This document shows, one piece after another, positions 12,776 through 28,200 of a stretch of 64,000 nucleotides of DNA. The DNA is from Hymenopus coronatus (lineage: Eukaryota; Arthropoda; Insecta; Mantodea; Hymenopodidae), in assembly GCA_030762935.1 (NCBI GenBank), contig CM060883.1:97972001-98036000 (forward strand). The letters are read 5' to 3'. The position numbers and the translations under genes are program-made. The notes below the pieces were generated by a model. That model searched no databases and was not told the DNA's origin. It saw only the letters and a list, made by a program, of their open reading frames with translations. Numbering within the stretch: position 1 is the first letter of the stretch; the number at the start of each line of letters is the position of its first letter.

Positions 12776-15700
12776 TTGGATAATGATTCAGTCCTTGGAA
12801 TTTCTTAGTAAGACACTTGACATATTTAACTAAATAATGTGACAACCCTTGGAATTCCTTAGTTAGACACTTGACATATTTAACTATATAATGTGACTGC
12901 CCTTGGAATTCCTTAGTTAGACACTTGACATATTTAACTGGATAATGTGACAGTCCTTGGAATTCGTTAGTTAGACACTTGACATATTTAACTGGATAAT
13001 GTGACTGCCCTTGATATTCCTTAGTTATACACTTGACATATTTAATTGGATAATGTGACAGCCCTTGGAATTCTTTAGTAAGACACTTGACATATTTAAC
13101 TGGATAATGTGACATATTTAACTGGATAATGTGACAGACCTTGGAATTCCTTAGTAAGACACTTGACATATTTAAATGGATTATGTGAGAGCCCATGGAA
13201 TTCCTTAGTTAGACACTTACATATTTAACTGGATAATGATTCAGTCCTTGGAATTTCTTAGTTAGACACTTGACATATTTAACTGGATAATGTGTCAGCC
13301 CTTTGGATTCCTTTGTTAGACACTTGACATATTTAACTGGATTATGTGACAGCCCTTGGAATTCCTTAGTTAGACACTTACATATATAACTGGATAATGA
13401 TTCAGTCCTTGGAATTTCTTAGTTAGACACTTGACATATTTAACTAAATAATGTGACAAACCTTGGAATTCCTTAGTTAGACACTTGACATATTTAATTA
13501 TATAATATGACTGCCCTTGGAATTCCTTAGTTAGACACTTGACATATTTATCTGGATAATGTCAGCCTTTGGAATTCCATAGTTAGACACTTCACATATT
13601 TAACTGGATATTGTGACAGCCCTTGGAAGTCCTTGGTTAGACACTTGACATATTTAACTGGATAATGTAACAGCCCTTGGAATTCATTAGCTAGACACTT
13701 GACATATTTAACTGGACAATGTGACAGCGCTTGGTATTCGTTAGCTAGACACTTGAATTATTTAACTGGATAATGTGGCAGCCCTTGAAATTCCTTAGGT
13801 AGACACTTGACATATTAAACTGGATAATGTGACAGCCTTTGGAATTCCTTATTTAGGCACTTGACATATTTAACTGGATAATGTTACAGCCCTTGGAATT
13901 CCTTAGTTATACACCTGCCATATTTACCTGGATAATGTGACAGCCCTTGGAAATCTTTAGTAAGACACTTGACATATTTAACTGGATAATGTGCCATATT
14001 TAACTAGATAATGTTACAGCCCTTGGAATTCCTTAGTAAGACACCTGACATATTTAACTGGATTATGTGACAGCCCATGGAATTCCTTAGTTATACACTT
14101 ACATATTTAACTGGATAATGATAAGTCATTGGAATTTCTTAGTTAGACACTTGACATATTTAAATAGATAATGTAACAGCCCTTGGAATTCCTTAGTTAG
14201 ACACCTGACATATTTATCTGGATAATGTGATAGCCCTTGGAATTCTTTAGTAAGACACTTGACATATTTAACTGGATAATGTGACTGCCCTTGATATTCC
14301 TAGGTTAGACACTTGACATATTTAACTGGATAATGTGACAGCCCTAGGAATTCGTTAGCTAGACACTTGACATATTGAACTGGATAATGTGGCAGCCCTT
14401 GAAATTCCTTAGGTAGACACTTGACATATTTACCTGGATAATGTGACAGCCCTTGGAATTCTTTAGTAAGACACTTGACATATTTAAATGGATAATGTGA
14501 CATATTTAACTGGATAATGTGACAGCCCTTGGATTTCCTTAGTAAGGCACTTAACATATTTAACTGGATTATGTGACAGCCCATGGAATTCCTTAGTTAG
14601 ACACTTACATATTTAACTGGATAATGATTCAGTCCTTGGAATTTCTTAGTTAGACACTTGACATATTTAACTGGATAATTTGGCAGCCCTTGGAATTCCT
14701 TATTTAGACACTTGACATATTTAACTGGATAATGTGACAGCCCATGGAATTCCTTAGTTAGACACTTGACATATTTATCTGGATAATGTTACAGCCCTTG
14801 GAATTCTTTAGTAAGACACTTGACATATTTAACTGGATAATGTGATTGCCCTTGGTAATCCTTAGTTAGACACTTGACATATTTAACTGGATAATGTGAC
14901 AGCGCTTGGAATTCGTTACCTAGACACTTGACATATTTAACTGGATAATGTGGCAGCCCTTGAAATTCCTTAGGTAGACACTTGATATATTAAACTGGAT
15001 AATGTGACAGCCTTTGGAATTCCTTATTTAGGCACTTGACATATTTAACTGGATAATGTGACAGCCCTTGGAATTCTTTACTAAGACACTTGACATATTT
15101 AACTGGATAATGTGCCATATTTAACTATATATTGTGACAGCCCTTGGAATTCCTTAGTAAGACACCTGACATATTTAACTGGATTATGTGACAGCCCATG
15201 GAATTCCTTAGTTATACACTTACATATTTAACTGAGTAATGATCAGTCCTTGGAATTTCTTAGTTAGACACTTGACATATTTAAATAGATAATGTAACAG
15301 CCCTTGGAATTCCTTAGTTAGACACTTGACATATTTAACTATATAATTTGACTGCCCTTGGAATTCCTTAGTTAGACAGTTGACATATTTACCTGGATAA
15401 TGTGGCAGGCCTTGGAATTCCTTAGTTAGACACTTGACATATTTAACTGGATAATGTGACAGCCCTTGGAATTCCTTAGTTAGACACTTGACATATTTAC
15501 CTGGACAATGTGACAGCCCTTGGAATTCTTTAGTAAGACACTTGACATATTTAACTGGATAATGTGACAGCCCTTGGAATTCATTAGCTAGACACTTGAC
15601 ATATTTAACTGGATAATGAGACAGCCCTTTGAATCCCTTAGTAAGACACTTGACATATTTAACTGGACTATGTGACAGCCTATGGAATTCCTTAGTTAGA

Positions 15701-18700
15701 GACTTACATATTTAACTGGATAATGATACAGTCCTTGGAATTTCTTAGTTAGACACTTGACATATTTAACTAGATAATATGACACCCCTTGGAATTCCTT
15801 ATCTAGACACTTGACATATTTAACTATATAATGTGACTGCCCTTGGAATTCCTTAGTTAGTCACTTGACATATTTAACTAGATAATGTGACAGCCCTTGG
15901 AATTGCTTAGTTAGACACTTGACATATTTAACTGGATAATGTGACTGCCCTTGGAATTCGTTAGTTAGACACCTGACATATTTAACTGGATAATGTGGCA
16001 GCCCTTGGAATTACTTAGTTGGACACTTGACATATTTAACTGGAATATGTGACAGCCCATGGAATTCCTTAGTTATACACTTACATATTTAACTGGATAA
16101 TGATAAAGTCCATGTAATTTCTTAGTTAGACACCTGACATATTTAACTAGATAATGTGACAGCCCTAGGAATTCCTTAGTTAGACACTTGACCTATTTAA
16201 CTAGAAAATGTGATGCCCTTAGACTTCCTTAGTAAGACACTTGACATATTTAACTGGATAATGTGATAGCCCTTGGAATTCCTTAGTAAGACACTTGACA
16301 TATTTATCTGTATAATGTGACAGCCCTTGGAATTCCATAGTTAGACACTTGACATATTTAACTGGATAATGTGACAGCCCTTAGAGTTCCTTAGTGAGAC
16401 ACTTGACATATTTAACTGGATAATGTGACAGCCTTTGGAATTCCTAAATTAGACACTTGACATATTAAACTAGACGATGTGACAAACCTTGGAATTCCTT
16501 ACATAGACACTTGACATATTTAACTGGATAATGTGACACCTCTTGGAATTCCTTAGTTAGACACTTGACATATTTAATTAGATAATGTGACAGCCCTTGG
16601 AATTCCTTATTTAGACACTTGACACATTTAACTGGACAATGTGACAGCCCTTAGAATTCACTAGTTAGTCACTTGACATATTTACCTGGATAATGTGACA
16701 GCCCTTGTAATTCCTTAGTTAGACACTTGACATATTTAACTAGACAATGTGACAGCCATTGGAATTCCTTAGTTAGACACTTGACATATTTAACTAGATA
16801 ATGTGACAGACCTTAGAATTCCTTAGTTAGACACTTGACATATTTAACTGGATAATGTGACAACACTAGGAATTCCTTAGTTAGACACGTGACATATTTA
16901 ACTGGATAATGTGACAGCCCTTGGAATTCAATAGCTAGACACTTGACATATTTAACTGGATAATGTGACAGCCCTTGGAATTCCCTAGTTAGACACTTGA
17001 CATATTTAACTGCATAATGTGACAGCTCTTGTAATTCCTTAGTTAGACACATGACATATTTAACTAGATATTGTGATAGCCCTTGGAATTCCTTAGTTAG
17101 ACACTTGGCATATTTAACTAGATAATGTGGCAGCCCTTGGAAGTCCTTAGTTTGACGCTTGACATATTTAACTGGATAATGTGACAGCCATTAGAATTCA
17201 TTAGTAAGACACTTGACATATTTAACAAGATAATGTGACAGCCCTTGGAATTCCATTGTTAGACACTTCACATATTTAACTGGATAATGTGACAGCCCTT
17301 GGAAGTCCTTAGGTAGACACTTGACATATTTAACTGGATAATGTGACAGCCCTTGGAATTCCTTAGTTAGACTCTTGACATATTTACCTGGATAATGTGA
17401 CAGCCCTTGGAATTCTTTAGTAAGACACTTGACATATTTAACTGGATAATGTGACATATTTAACTGGATTATGTGACAGTCCTTGGAATTCCTTAGTAAG
17501 ACGCTTGACATATTTAACTGGATTATGTGACAGCCCATGGAATTCCTTAGTTAGACACTTACATATTTAACTGGATAATGATTCAGTCCTTGGAATTTCT
17601 CAGTTAGACACTTGACATATTTAACTAAATAATGTGACAACCCTTGGAATTCCTTAGTTAGACACTTGACATATTTAAATATAAATGTGACTGCCCTTGG
17701 AATTCCTTAGTTAGACACTTGACATATTTAACTGGATAATGTGACAGTCCTTGGAATTCCTGAGTTAGACACTTGACATATTTATCTGAATAATGTGACA
17801 GCCCTTGGAATTCTTTAGTAAGACACTTGACATATTTAACTGGATAATGTGACTGCCCTTGATATTCCTTAGTTAGACACTTGACATATTTAATTGGATA
17901 ATGTGACAGCCCTTGGAATTCGTTAGCTAGACACTTTACATATTGAACTGGATAATGTGGCAGCCCTTGAAATTCCTTAGGTAGACACTTGACATATTTA
18001 CCTGGATAATGTGACAGCCCTTGGAATTCTTTAGTAAGACACTTGATTTATTTAACTGGATAATGTGACATATTTAACTGGATAATGTGACAGCCCTTGG
18101 AATTCCTTAGTAAGACACTTGACATATTTAACTGGATTATGTGAGAGCCCATGGAATTCTTTAGTTAGACACTTACATATTTAACTGGATAATGATTCAG
18201 TCCTTGGAATTTCTTAGTCAGACACTTGACATATTTAACTGGATAATTTGTCAGCCCTTGGAATTCCTTATTTAGACACTTGACATATTTAACTGGATAA
18301 TGTGACAGCCCATGGAATTCCTTAGTTAGACACTTGACATATTTATCTGGATAATGTGTCAGCCTTTGGAATTCCATAGTTAGACACTTCACATATTTAA
18401 CTGGATAATGTGACAGCCCTTGGAATTCCTTAGTTAGACACTTGACATATTTAACTGGATAATGTGACAGCCCTTAGAATTCGTTAGCTAGACACTTGAC
18501 ATATTGAACTGGATAATGTGGCAGCCCTTGAAATTCCTTAGGTAAACACTTGACATATTTACCTGGATAATGTGACAGCCCTTGGAATTCTTTAGTAAGA
18601 CACTTGACATATTTAACTGGATAATGTGACATATTTAACTGGATAATGTGACAGCCCTTGGATTTCCTTAGTAAGACACTTGACATATTTAACAGGATTA

Positions 18701-20849
18701 TGTGACAGCCCATGGAATTCCTTAGTTAGACACTTACATATTTAACTGGATAATGATTCAGTCCTTGGAAATTCTTAGTTAGACACTTGACATATTTAAC
18801 TGGATAATTTGGCAGCCTGGAATTCCTTATTTAGACACTTGACATATTTAACTGGATAATGTGACAGCCCATGGAATTCCTTAGTTAGACACTTGACATA
18901 TTTATCTGGATAATGTTACAGCCCTTGGAATTCTTTAGTAAGACACTTGACATATTTAACTGGATAATGTGACTGCCCTTGGTAATCCTTAGTTAGACAT
19001 TTGACATATTTAACTGGACAATGTGACAGCCCTTGGTATTCGTTAGCTAGACACTTGACATATTTAACTGGATAATGTGGCAGCCCTTGAAATACCTTAG
19101 GTAGACATTTGACATATTAAACTGGATAATGTGGCAGCCTTTGGAATTCCTTATTTAGGCACTTGACATATTTAACTGGATAATGTGACAGCCCTTGGAA
19201 TTCCTTAGTTATACACCTGACATATTTACCTGGATAATGTGACAGCCCTTGGAATTCTTTAGTAAGACACTTGACATATTTAACTGGATAATGTGCCATA
19301 TTTAACTAGATAATGTTACAGCCCTTGGAATTCCTTAGTAAGACACCTGACATATTTAACTGGATTATGTGACAGCCCATGGAATTCCTTAGTTATACAC
19401 TTACATATTTAACTGGATAATGATCAGTCCTTGGAATTTCTTAGTTAGACACTTGACATATTTAAATAGATAATGTAACAGCCCTTGGAATTCCTTAGTT
19501 AGACACTTGACATATTTAACTATATAATATGACTGCCCTTGGAATTCCTTAGTTAGACACCTGACATATTTATCTGGATAATGTGATACCCCTTGGAATT
19601 CTTTAGTAAGACACTTGACATATTTAACTGGATAATGTGACAGCCCTTGGAATTCCTTAGATAGACACTTGACATATTTAACTGGATAATGTGACAGCTC
19701 TTGTAGTTCCTTAGTTAGACACATGACATATTTAACTAGATATTGTGATAGCACTTGAAATTCCTTAGTTAGACACTTGGCATATTTAACTGGATAATGT
19801 GACAGCCCTTGGAATCCTTAGTTAGACACTTGACATATTTAACTAGATAATGTGGCAGCCCTTGGAATTCCTTAGTTTGACACTTGACATATTTAACTGG
19901 ATAATGTGACAGCCATTAGAATTCATTAGTAAGACACTTGACATATTTAACAAGATAATGTGACAGCCCTTGGAATTTCATAGTTAGACACTTCACATAT
20001 TTAACTGGATAATGTGACAGCCCTTGGAAGTCCTTAGTTAGACACTTGACATATTTAACTGGATAATGTGACAGCCCTTGGAATTCCTTAGTTAGACACT
20101 TCACATATTTACCTGGATAATGTGACAGCCCTTGGAATTCTTTAGTAAGACACTTGACATATTTAACTGGATAATGTGACATATTTAACTGGATAATGTG
20201 ACAGCCCTTGGAATTCCTTAGTAAGACGCTTGACATATTTAACTGGATTATGTGACAGCCCATGGAATTCCTTAGTTAGACACTTACATATTTAACTGGA
20301 TAATGATTCAGTCCTTGGAATTTCTTAGTTAGACACTTGACATATTTAACTAAATAATGTGACAACCCTTGGAATTCCTTAGTTAGACACTTCATATATT
20401 TAACTATATAATGTGACTGCCCTTGGAATTCCTTAGTTAGACACTTGACATATTTAACTGGATAATGTGACAGTCCTTGGAATTCCTTAGTTAGACACTT
20501 GACATATTTATCTGAATAATGTGACAGCCCTTGGAATTCTTTAGTAAGACACTTGACATATTTACCTGGATAATGTGACTGCCCTTGATATTCCTTAGTT
20601 AGACACTTGACATATTTAATTGGATAATATGACAGCCCTTGGAATTCGTTAGCTAGACACTTGACATATTTAACTGGATAATGTGGCAGCCCTTGAAATT
20701 CCTTAGGTAGACACTTGACATATTTAACTGATTCTGTGAGAGCCCATGGAATTACTTAGTTAGACACTTACATATTTAACTGGATAATGATTCAGTCCTT
20801 GGAATTTCTTAGTTAGACACTTGACATATTTAACTGGATAATTTGTCAG
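12776..20849. repeat. Mosaic of older single-copy modules
   Basis: Only satellite monomers are present. The stretch contains forms of modules later found in the amplified 32-60-kb units. 14300-14584 and 18474-18713 resemble the module with GATATTGAACTGG. 17191-17538 resembles the unit-start module (TTAACAAGATAATG). 19401-19754 and 19916-20263 resemble the GATAATGATCAGTCC and following modules. The two-base deletion GGCAGCCTGG that marks later copies is already present near 18814 but absent near 14690, giving a relative order of events. No long near-identical internal duplication was seen by eye. Confidence 0.75.
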
Positions 20850-21394
20850 CCCTTGGAATTCCTTAGTTAGACACCCTACATATTTAACTGGATAATGTGA
20901 CAGCCCTTGGAATTCCTTAGTTAGACACTTGATATAATTAACTAGATAATGTGACAGCCCTTAGAATTCCTTAGTTAGGCACTTGACATATTTAACTGGA
21001 TAATGTGACAGCCCTTGGAATTCTTTAGTAAGACACTTGACATATTTAACTGGATAATGTTACAGCCCTTGGAATTCATTAGCTAGACACTTGACATATT
21101 TAACTGGATAATGAGACAGCCCTTGGAATTCCTTAGTAAGACATTTGACATATTTAACTGGACTATGTGACAGCCTATGGAATTCCTTAGTTTGACACTT
21201 ACATATTTAACTGGATAATGTGACAGCCATTAGAATTCATTAGTAAGACACTTGACATATTTAACAAGATAATGTGACAGCCCTTGGAAGTCCTTAGTTA
21301 GACACTTGACATATTTAACTGGATAATGTGACAGCCCTTGGAATTCCTTAGTTAGACTCTTGACATATTTACCTGGATAATGTGACAGCCCTTG
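20850..21394. repeat. 545-bp block M, copy 1
   Basis: This block recurs at 29203-29747 at a constant offset of 8,353 bp. Its right part (21019-21658) recurs again at 30666-31305 at an offset of 9,647 bp. Markers are ACACCCTACATATT, GATATAATTAACTAG, GTTACAGCC with TTCATTAGC, AATGAGACAG and a TAGACTCTTG monomer. It appears to be a source for two later copies. Confidence 0.82.
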
Positions 21395-21639
21395 TAATTC
21401 CTTAGTTAGACACTTGACATATTTAACTACATAATGTGACAGACCTTGGAATTCCTTAGTTAGACACTTGACATATTTAACTAGACAAATATGACAGCCC
21501 TTGGAATTCCTTAGTTAGACACTTGACATATTTAACTAGATAATGTGACAGACCTTGGAATTCCTTAGTTAGACACTTGACATATTTAACTGGATAATGT
21601 GACAACCCTAGGAATTCCTTAGTTAGACACGTGACATAT

Positions 21640-24600
21640 TTAACTGGATAATGTGACAACCCTAGGAATTCCTTAGTTAGACACGTGACATATTTAACTG
21701 GATAATGTGGCATATTTAACTGGATAATGTGACAGCCCTTGGAATCCTTATTTAGACACTTGACATATATAACTAGATAATGTGGCAGCCCTTGGAATTC
21801 CTTAGTTTGACACTTGATATATTTAACTGGATAATGTGACAGCCCTTGGAATTCTTAGTTAGACACTTGACATATTTAACTAGATTATGTGGCAGCCCTT
21901 GGAATCCTTAGTAAGCCACTTGACATATTTAACTGGACTATGTGACAGCCCTTGGAATTCTTTAGTAAGACACCCTACATATTTAACTGGATAATCTGAC
22001 AGCCCTTGGAATTCCTTAGTTAGACACTTGATATATTTAACTAGATAATGTGACAGCCCTTGGAATTCTTTAGTAAGACACTTGACATATTTAACTGGAT
22101 AATGTGACAGCCCTTGGAATGCATTAGCTAGACACTTGACATATTACCTGGATAATGAGACAGCCCTTGGAATTCCTTAGTAAGACACTTGACATATTTA
22201 ACTGGACTATGTGACAGCCCTTGGAAGTCCTCGTTAGACACTTGACATATTTAACTGGATAATGTGACAGCCCTTAGAATTCGTTAGCTAGACACTTGAC
22301 ATATTGAACTGGATAATGTGGCAGCCCTTGAAATTCCTTAGGTAGACACTTGACATATTTACCTGGATAATGTGACAGCCCTTGGAATTCTTTAGTAAGA
22401 CACTTGACATATTTAACTGGATAATGCGACATATTTAACTGGATAATGTGACAGCCCTTGGATTTCCTTAGTAAGACACTTGACATATTTAACTGGATTA
22501 TGTGACAGCCCATGGAATTCCTTAGTTAAACACTTACATATTTAACTGGATAATGATTCAGTCCTTGGAATTTCTTAGTTAGACACTTGACATATTTAAC
22601 TGGATAATTTGGCAGCCCTTGGAATTCCTTATTTAGACACTTGACATATTTAACTGGATAATGTGACAGCCCATGGAATTCCTTAGTTAGACACTTGACA
22701 TATTTATCTGGATAATGTTACAGCCCTTGGAATTCTTTAGTAAGACACTTGACATATTTAACTGGATAATGTGGCAGCCCTTGAAATTCCTTAGGTAGAC
22801 ACTTGACATATTAAACTGGATAATGTGACAGCCTTTGGAATTCCTTATTTATGCACTTGACATATTTAACTGGATAATGTGACAGAACTTGGAATTCTTT
22901 CGTTATACACCTGACATATTTACCTGGATAATGTGACAGCCCTTGGAATTCTTTAGTAAGACACTTGACATATTTAACTGGATAATGTGCTATATTTAAC
23001 TAGATAATGTTACAGCCCTTGGAATTCCTTAGTAAGACACCTGACATATTTAACTGGATTATGTGACAGCCCATGGAATTCCTTAGTTATACACTTACAT
23101 ATTTAACTGGATAATGATCAGTCCTTGGAATTTCTTAGTTAGACACTTGACATATTTAAATAGATAATGTAACAGCCCTTGGAATTCCTTAGTTAGACAC
23201 TTGATATATTTACCTGGATAATGTGACAGCCCTTGGAATTCTTTAGTAAGACACTTGACATATTTAACTGGATAATGTTACAGCCCTTGCAATTCATTAG
23301 CTAGACACTTGACATATTTAACTGGATAATGAGACAGCCCTTGGAATTCCTTAGTAAGACACTTGACATATTTAACTGGACTATGTGACAGCCTATGGAA
23401 TTCTTTAGTTAGAGACTTACATATTTAACTGGATAATAATACAGTCCTTGGAATTTCTTAGGTAGACACTTGACATATTTAACTAGATAATGTGACAGCC
23501 CTTGGAATTGCTTAGTTAGACACTTGACATATTTAACTGGATAATGTGACAGCCCTTGGAATTCGTTAGTTAGACACTTGACATATTTATCTGGACAATG
23601 TGGCAGCCCTTGGAATTACTTAGTTGGACAATTGACATCTTTAACTGGAATATGTGACAACCCTTGGAATTTATTGGTTTGACACTTGACATATTTAACT
23701 GGATAATGTGACTGCCCTTAGAATACCTTAGTAAGACGCTTGATATATTTAACTGGAATATGTGATGGCCCATGGAATTCGTTTTTAACTGGATAATGTG
23801 GCAGCCCTTGGAATTCCTTAGTTAGACACTTGACATATTTAACTGGACAATGTGACAGCCCTTGGAATTCGTTTTTAACTGGATAATGTGGCAGCCCTTG
23901 GAATTCCTTAGTTGGACACTTGACATATTTAACTGGATTAGGTGACAACCCTTGGAATTCATTGGTTTGACTCTTGACATATTTAACTGGATAATGTGAC
24001 AGCCCTTGGAATTCCTTAGTTAGACACTTGACATATTTAACTGGATAATGTGACAGTCCTTGGAATTCCTTAATTAGACTCTTGCCATATTTAACTAGAC
24101 AATGTGACAACCCTTGGAATTCCTTAGTTAGACACTTGACATATTTAACTGGATAATGTGACAGCCCTTGGAATTCCTTAGTTAGACACTTGACTTATTT
24201 AACTGGATAATATGACAGCCCTAGGAATTCCTTAGTTAGACACTTGACTTATTTAACTGGATAATGTGACAGCCCTAGGAATTCCTTAGTTAGACACTTG
24301 ACACATTTAACTAGATAATGTGATGCCCTTAGACTTCCTTAGTAAGACACTTGACATATTTAACTGGATAATGTGATAGCCCTTGGAATTCCTTAGTAAG
24401 ACACTTGACATATTTACCTGTATAATGTGACAGCCCTTGGAATTCCATAGTTAGACACTTGACATATTTAACTGGATAATGTGACAGCCCTTGGAGTTCC
24501 TTAGTTAGACACTTGACATATTTAACTGGATAATGTGACAGCCTTTGGAATTCCTAAATTAGACACTTGAAATATTTAACTAGACGATGTGACAAACCTT

Positions 24601-25225
24601 GGAATTCCTTACATAGACACTTGACATATTTAACTGGATAATGTGACTGCTCTTGTTATTCCTTAGTTAGACACTTGACATATTTAATTAGATAATGTGA
24701 CAGCCCTTGGAATTCCTTATTTAGACACTTGACATATTTAACTGGACAATATGACAGCCCTTATAATTCCTTAGTTAGACACTTGACATATTTACCTGGA
24801 TAATGTGACAGCCCATGTAATTCCTTAGTTAGACACTTGACATATTTAACTAGATAATGTGACAGACCTTGGAATTCCTTAGTTAGACACTTGACATATT
24901 TAACTAGACAATGTGACAGCCCTTGGAATTCCTTAGTTAGACACTTGACATATTTAACTAGATAATGTGACAGACCTTGGAATTCCTTAGTTAGACACTT
25001 GACATATTTAACTGGATAATGTGACAACCCTAGGAATTCCTTAGTTAGACACGTGACATATTTAACTGGATAATGTGACAGCCCTTGCAAATCAATAGCT
25101 AGACACTTGACATATTTAACTGGATAATGTGACAGCCCTTGGAATTCCTTAGTTAGACACTTGACATATTTAACTGGATAATGTGACACCTCTTGTAATT
25201 CCTTAGTTAGACACATGACATATTT
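21640..25225. repeat. ~3.65-kb tandem duplication N, copy 1
   Basis: This block is followed by its copy at about 25278-28917. The offset is 3,638 bp at the left and 3,692-3,693 bp further on, because copy 2 has one additional 54-bp monomer near 25.7 kb. Markers include the GTGGCATATTTAAC mini-monomer (near 21709), TCCTCGTTAGACAC, GATAATGCGACATATT, two 36-bp monomers (23774-23809 and 23864-23899) and TTGCAAATCAATAGC near 25087. The right edge is near 25226, where TATTTAACTAG faces TATTTTACTAG. Confidence 0.85.
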
Positions 25226-25277
25226 AACTAGATAATGTGACAGACCTTGGAATTCCTTAGTTAGACACTTGACATAT

Positions 25278-28200
25278 TTAACTGGATAATGTGACAACCC
25301 TAGGAATTCCTTAGTTAGACACGTGACATATTTAACTGGATAATGTGGCATATTTAACTGGATAATGTGACAGCCCTTGGAATCCTTATTTAGACACTTG
25401 ACATATATAACTAGATAATGTGGCAGCCCTTGGAATTCCTTAGTTTGACACTTGACATATTTAACTGGATAATGTGACAGCCCTTGGAATTCTTAGTTAG
25501 ACACTTGACATATTTAACTAGATTATGTGGCAGCCCTTGGAATCCTTAGTAAGCCACTTGACATATTTAACTAGGTAATGTGACAGCCCTTGGAATTCCT
25601 TAGTTAGACACCCTACATATTTAACTGGATAATGTGACAGCCCTTGGAATTCCTTAGTTAGACACTTGATATATTTAACTAGATAATGTGACAGCCCTTA
25701 GAATTCCTTAGTTAGGCACTTGATATATTTAACTGGATAATGTGACAGCCCTTGGAATTCTTTAGTAAGACACTTGACATATTTAACTGGATAATGTGAC
25801 AGCCCTTGGAATGCATTAGCTAGACACTTGACATATTTAACTGGATAATGAGACAGCCCTTGGAATTCCTTAGTAAGACACTTGACATATTTAACTGGAC
25901 TATGTGACAGCCCTTGGAAGTCCTCGTTAGACACTTGACATATTTAACTGGATAATGTGACAGCCCTTAGAATTCGTTAGCTAGACACTTGACATATTGA
26001 ACTGGATAATGTGGCAGCCCTTGAAATTCCTTAGGTAGACACTTGACATATTTACCTGGATAATGTGACAGCCCTTGGAATTCTTTAGTAAGACACTTGA
26101 CATATTTAACTGGATAATGCGACATATTTAACTGGATAATGTGACAGCCCTTGGATTTCCTTAGTAAGACACTTGACATATTTAACTGGATTATGTGACA
26201 GCCCATGGAATTCCTTAGTTAGACACTTACATATTTAACTGGATAATGATTCAGTCCTTGGAATTTCTTAGTTAGACACTTGACATATTTAACTGGATAA
26301 TTTGGCAGCCCTTGGAATTCCTTATTTAGACACTTGACATATTTAACTGGATAATGTGACAGCCCATGGAATTCCTTAGTTAGACACTTGACATATTTAT
26401 CTGGATAATGTTACAGCCCTTGGAATTCTTTAGTAAGACACTTGACATATTTAACTGGATAATGTGGCAGCCCTTGAAATTCCTTAGGTAGACACTTGAC
26501 ATATTAAACTGGGTAATGTGACAGCCTTTGGAATTCCTTATTTATGCACTTGACATATTTAACTGGATAATGTGACAGCACTTGGAATTCCTTCGTTATA
26601 CACCTGACATATTTACCTGGATAATGTGACAGCCCTTGGAATTCTTTAGTAAGACACTTGACATATTTAACTGGATAATGTGCTATATTTAACTAGATAA
26701 TGTTACAGCCCTTGGAATTCCTTAGTAAGACACCTGACATATTTAACTGGATTATGTGACAGCCCATGGAATTCCTTAGTTATACACTTACATATTTAAC
26801 TGGATAATGATCAGTCCTTGGAATTTCTTAGTTAGACACTTGACATATTTAAATAGATAATGTAACAGCCCTTGGAATTCCTTAGTTAGACACTTGACAT
26901 ATTTACCTGGATAATGTGACAGCCCTTGGAACTCTTTAGTAAGACACTTGACATATTTAACTGGATAATGTTACAGCCCTTGCAATTCATAAGCTAGACA
27001 CTTGACATATTTAACTGGATAATGAGACAGCCCTTGGAATTCCTTAGTAAGACGCTTGACATATTTAACTGGACTATGTGACAGCCTATGGAATTCTTTA
27101 GTTAGAGACTTACATATTTAACTGGATAATGATACAGTCCTTGGAATTTCTTAGTTAGACACTTGACATATTTAACTAGATAATGTGACAGCCCTTGGAA
27201 TTGCTTAGTTAGACACTTGACATATTTAACTGGATAATGTGACAGCCCTTGGAATTCGTTAGTTAGACACTTGACATATTTATCTGGACAATGTGGCAGC
27301 CCTTGGAATTACTTAGTTGGACAATTGACATCTTTAACTGGAATATGTGACAACCCTTGGAGATTATTGGTTTGACACTTGACAAATTTAACTGGATAAT
27401 GTGACTGCCCTTAGAATACCTTAGTAAGTCACTTGATATATTTAACTGGAATATGTGATGGCCCATGGAATTCGTTTTTAACTGGATAATGTGGCAACCC
27501 TTGGAATTCCTTAGTTAGACACTTGACATATTTAACTGGACAATGTGACAGCCCTTGGAATTCGTTTTTAACTGGATAATGTGGCAGCCCTTGGAATTCC
27601 TTAGTTGGACACTTGACATATTTAACTGGATTAGGTGACAACCCTTGGAATTCATTGGTTTGACTCTTGACATATTTAACTGGATAATGTGACAGCCCTT
27701 GGAATTCCTTAGTTAGACACTTGACATATTTAACTGGATAATGTGACAGTCCTTGGAATTCCTTAATTAGACTCTTGCCATATTTAACTAGACAATGTGA
27801 CAACCCTTGGAATTCCTTAGTTAGACACTTGACATATTTAACTGGATAATGTGACAGCCCTTGGAATTCCTTAGTTAGACACTTGACTTATTTAACTGGA
27901 TAATATGACAGTCCTAGGAATTCCTTAGTTAGACACTTGACTTATTTAACTGGATAATGTGACAGCCCTAGGAATTCCTTAGTTAGACACTTGACACATT
28001 TAACTAGAAAATGTGATGCCCTTAGACTTCCTTAGTAAGACACTTGACATATTTTACTGGATAATGTGATGCCCTTGGAATTCCTTAGTAAGACACTTGA
28101 CATATTTACCTGTATAATGTGACAGCCCTTGGAATTCCATAGTTAGACACTTGACATATTTAACTGGATAATGTGACAGCCCTTGGAGTTCCTTAGTTAG

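Noticed and set aside
24761..25351. Longest open reading frame (196 codons, minus strand) as a repeat protein gene
   Set aside because: It is eleven copies of the stop-free frame of a 54-bp satellite. Its ATG comes from a 22-bp mini-monomer junction (GGCAT) and its stop from a chance CTTATAATT variant. There is no non-repeat domain, signal peptide or codon-position bias, and common variants change amino acids freely.
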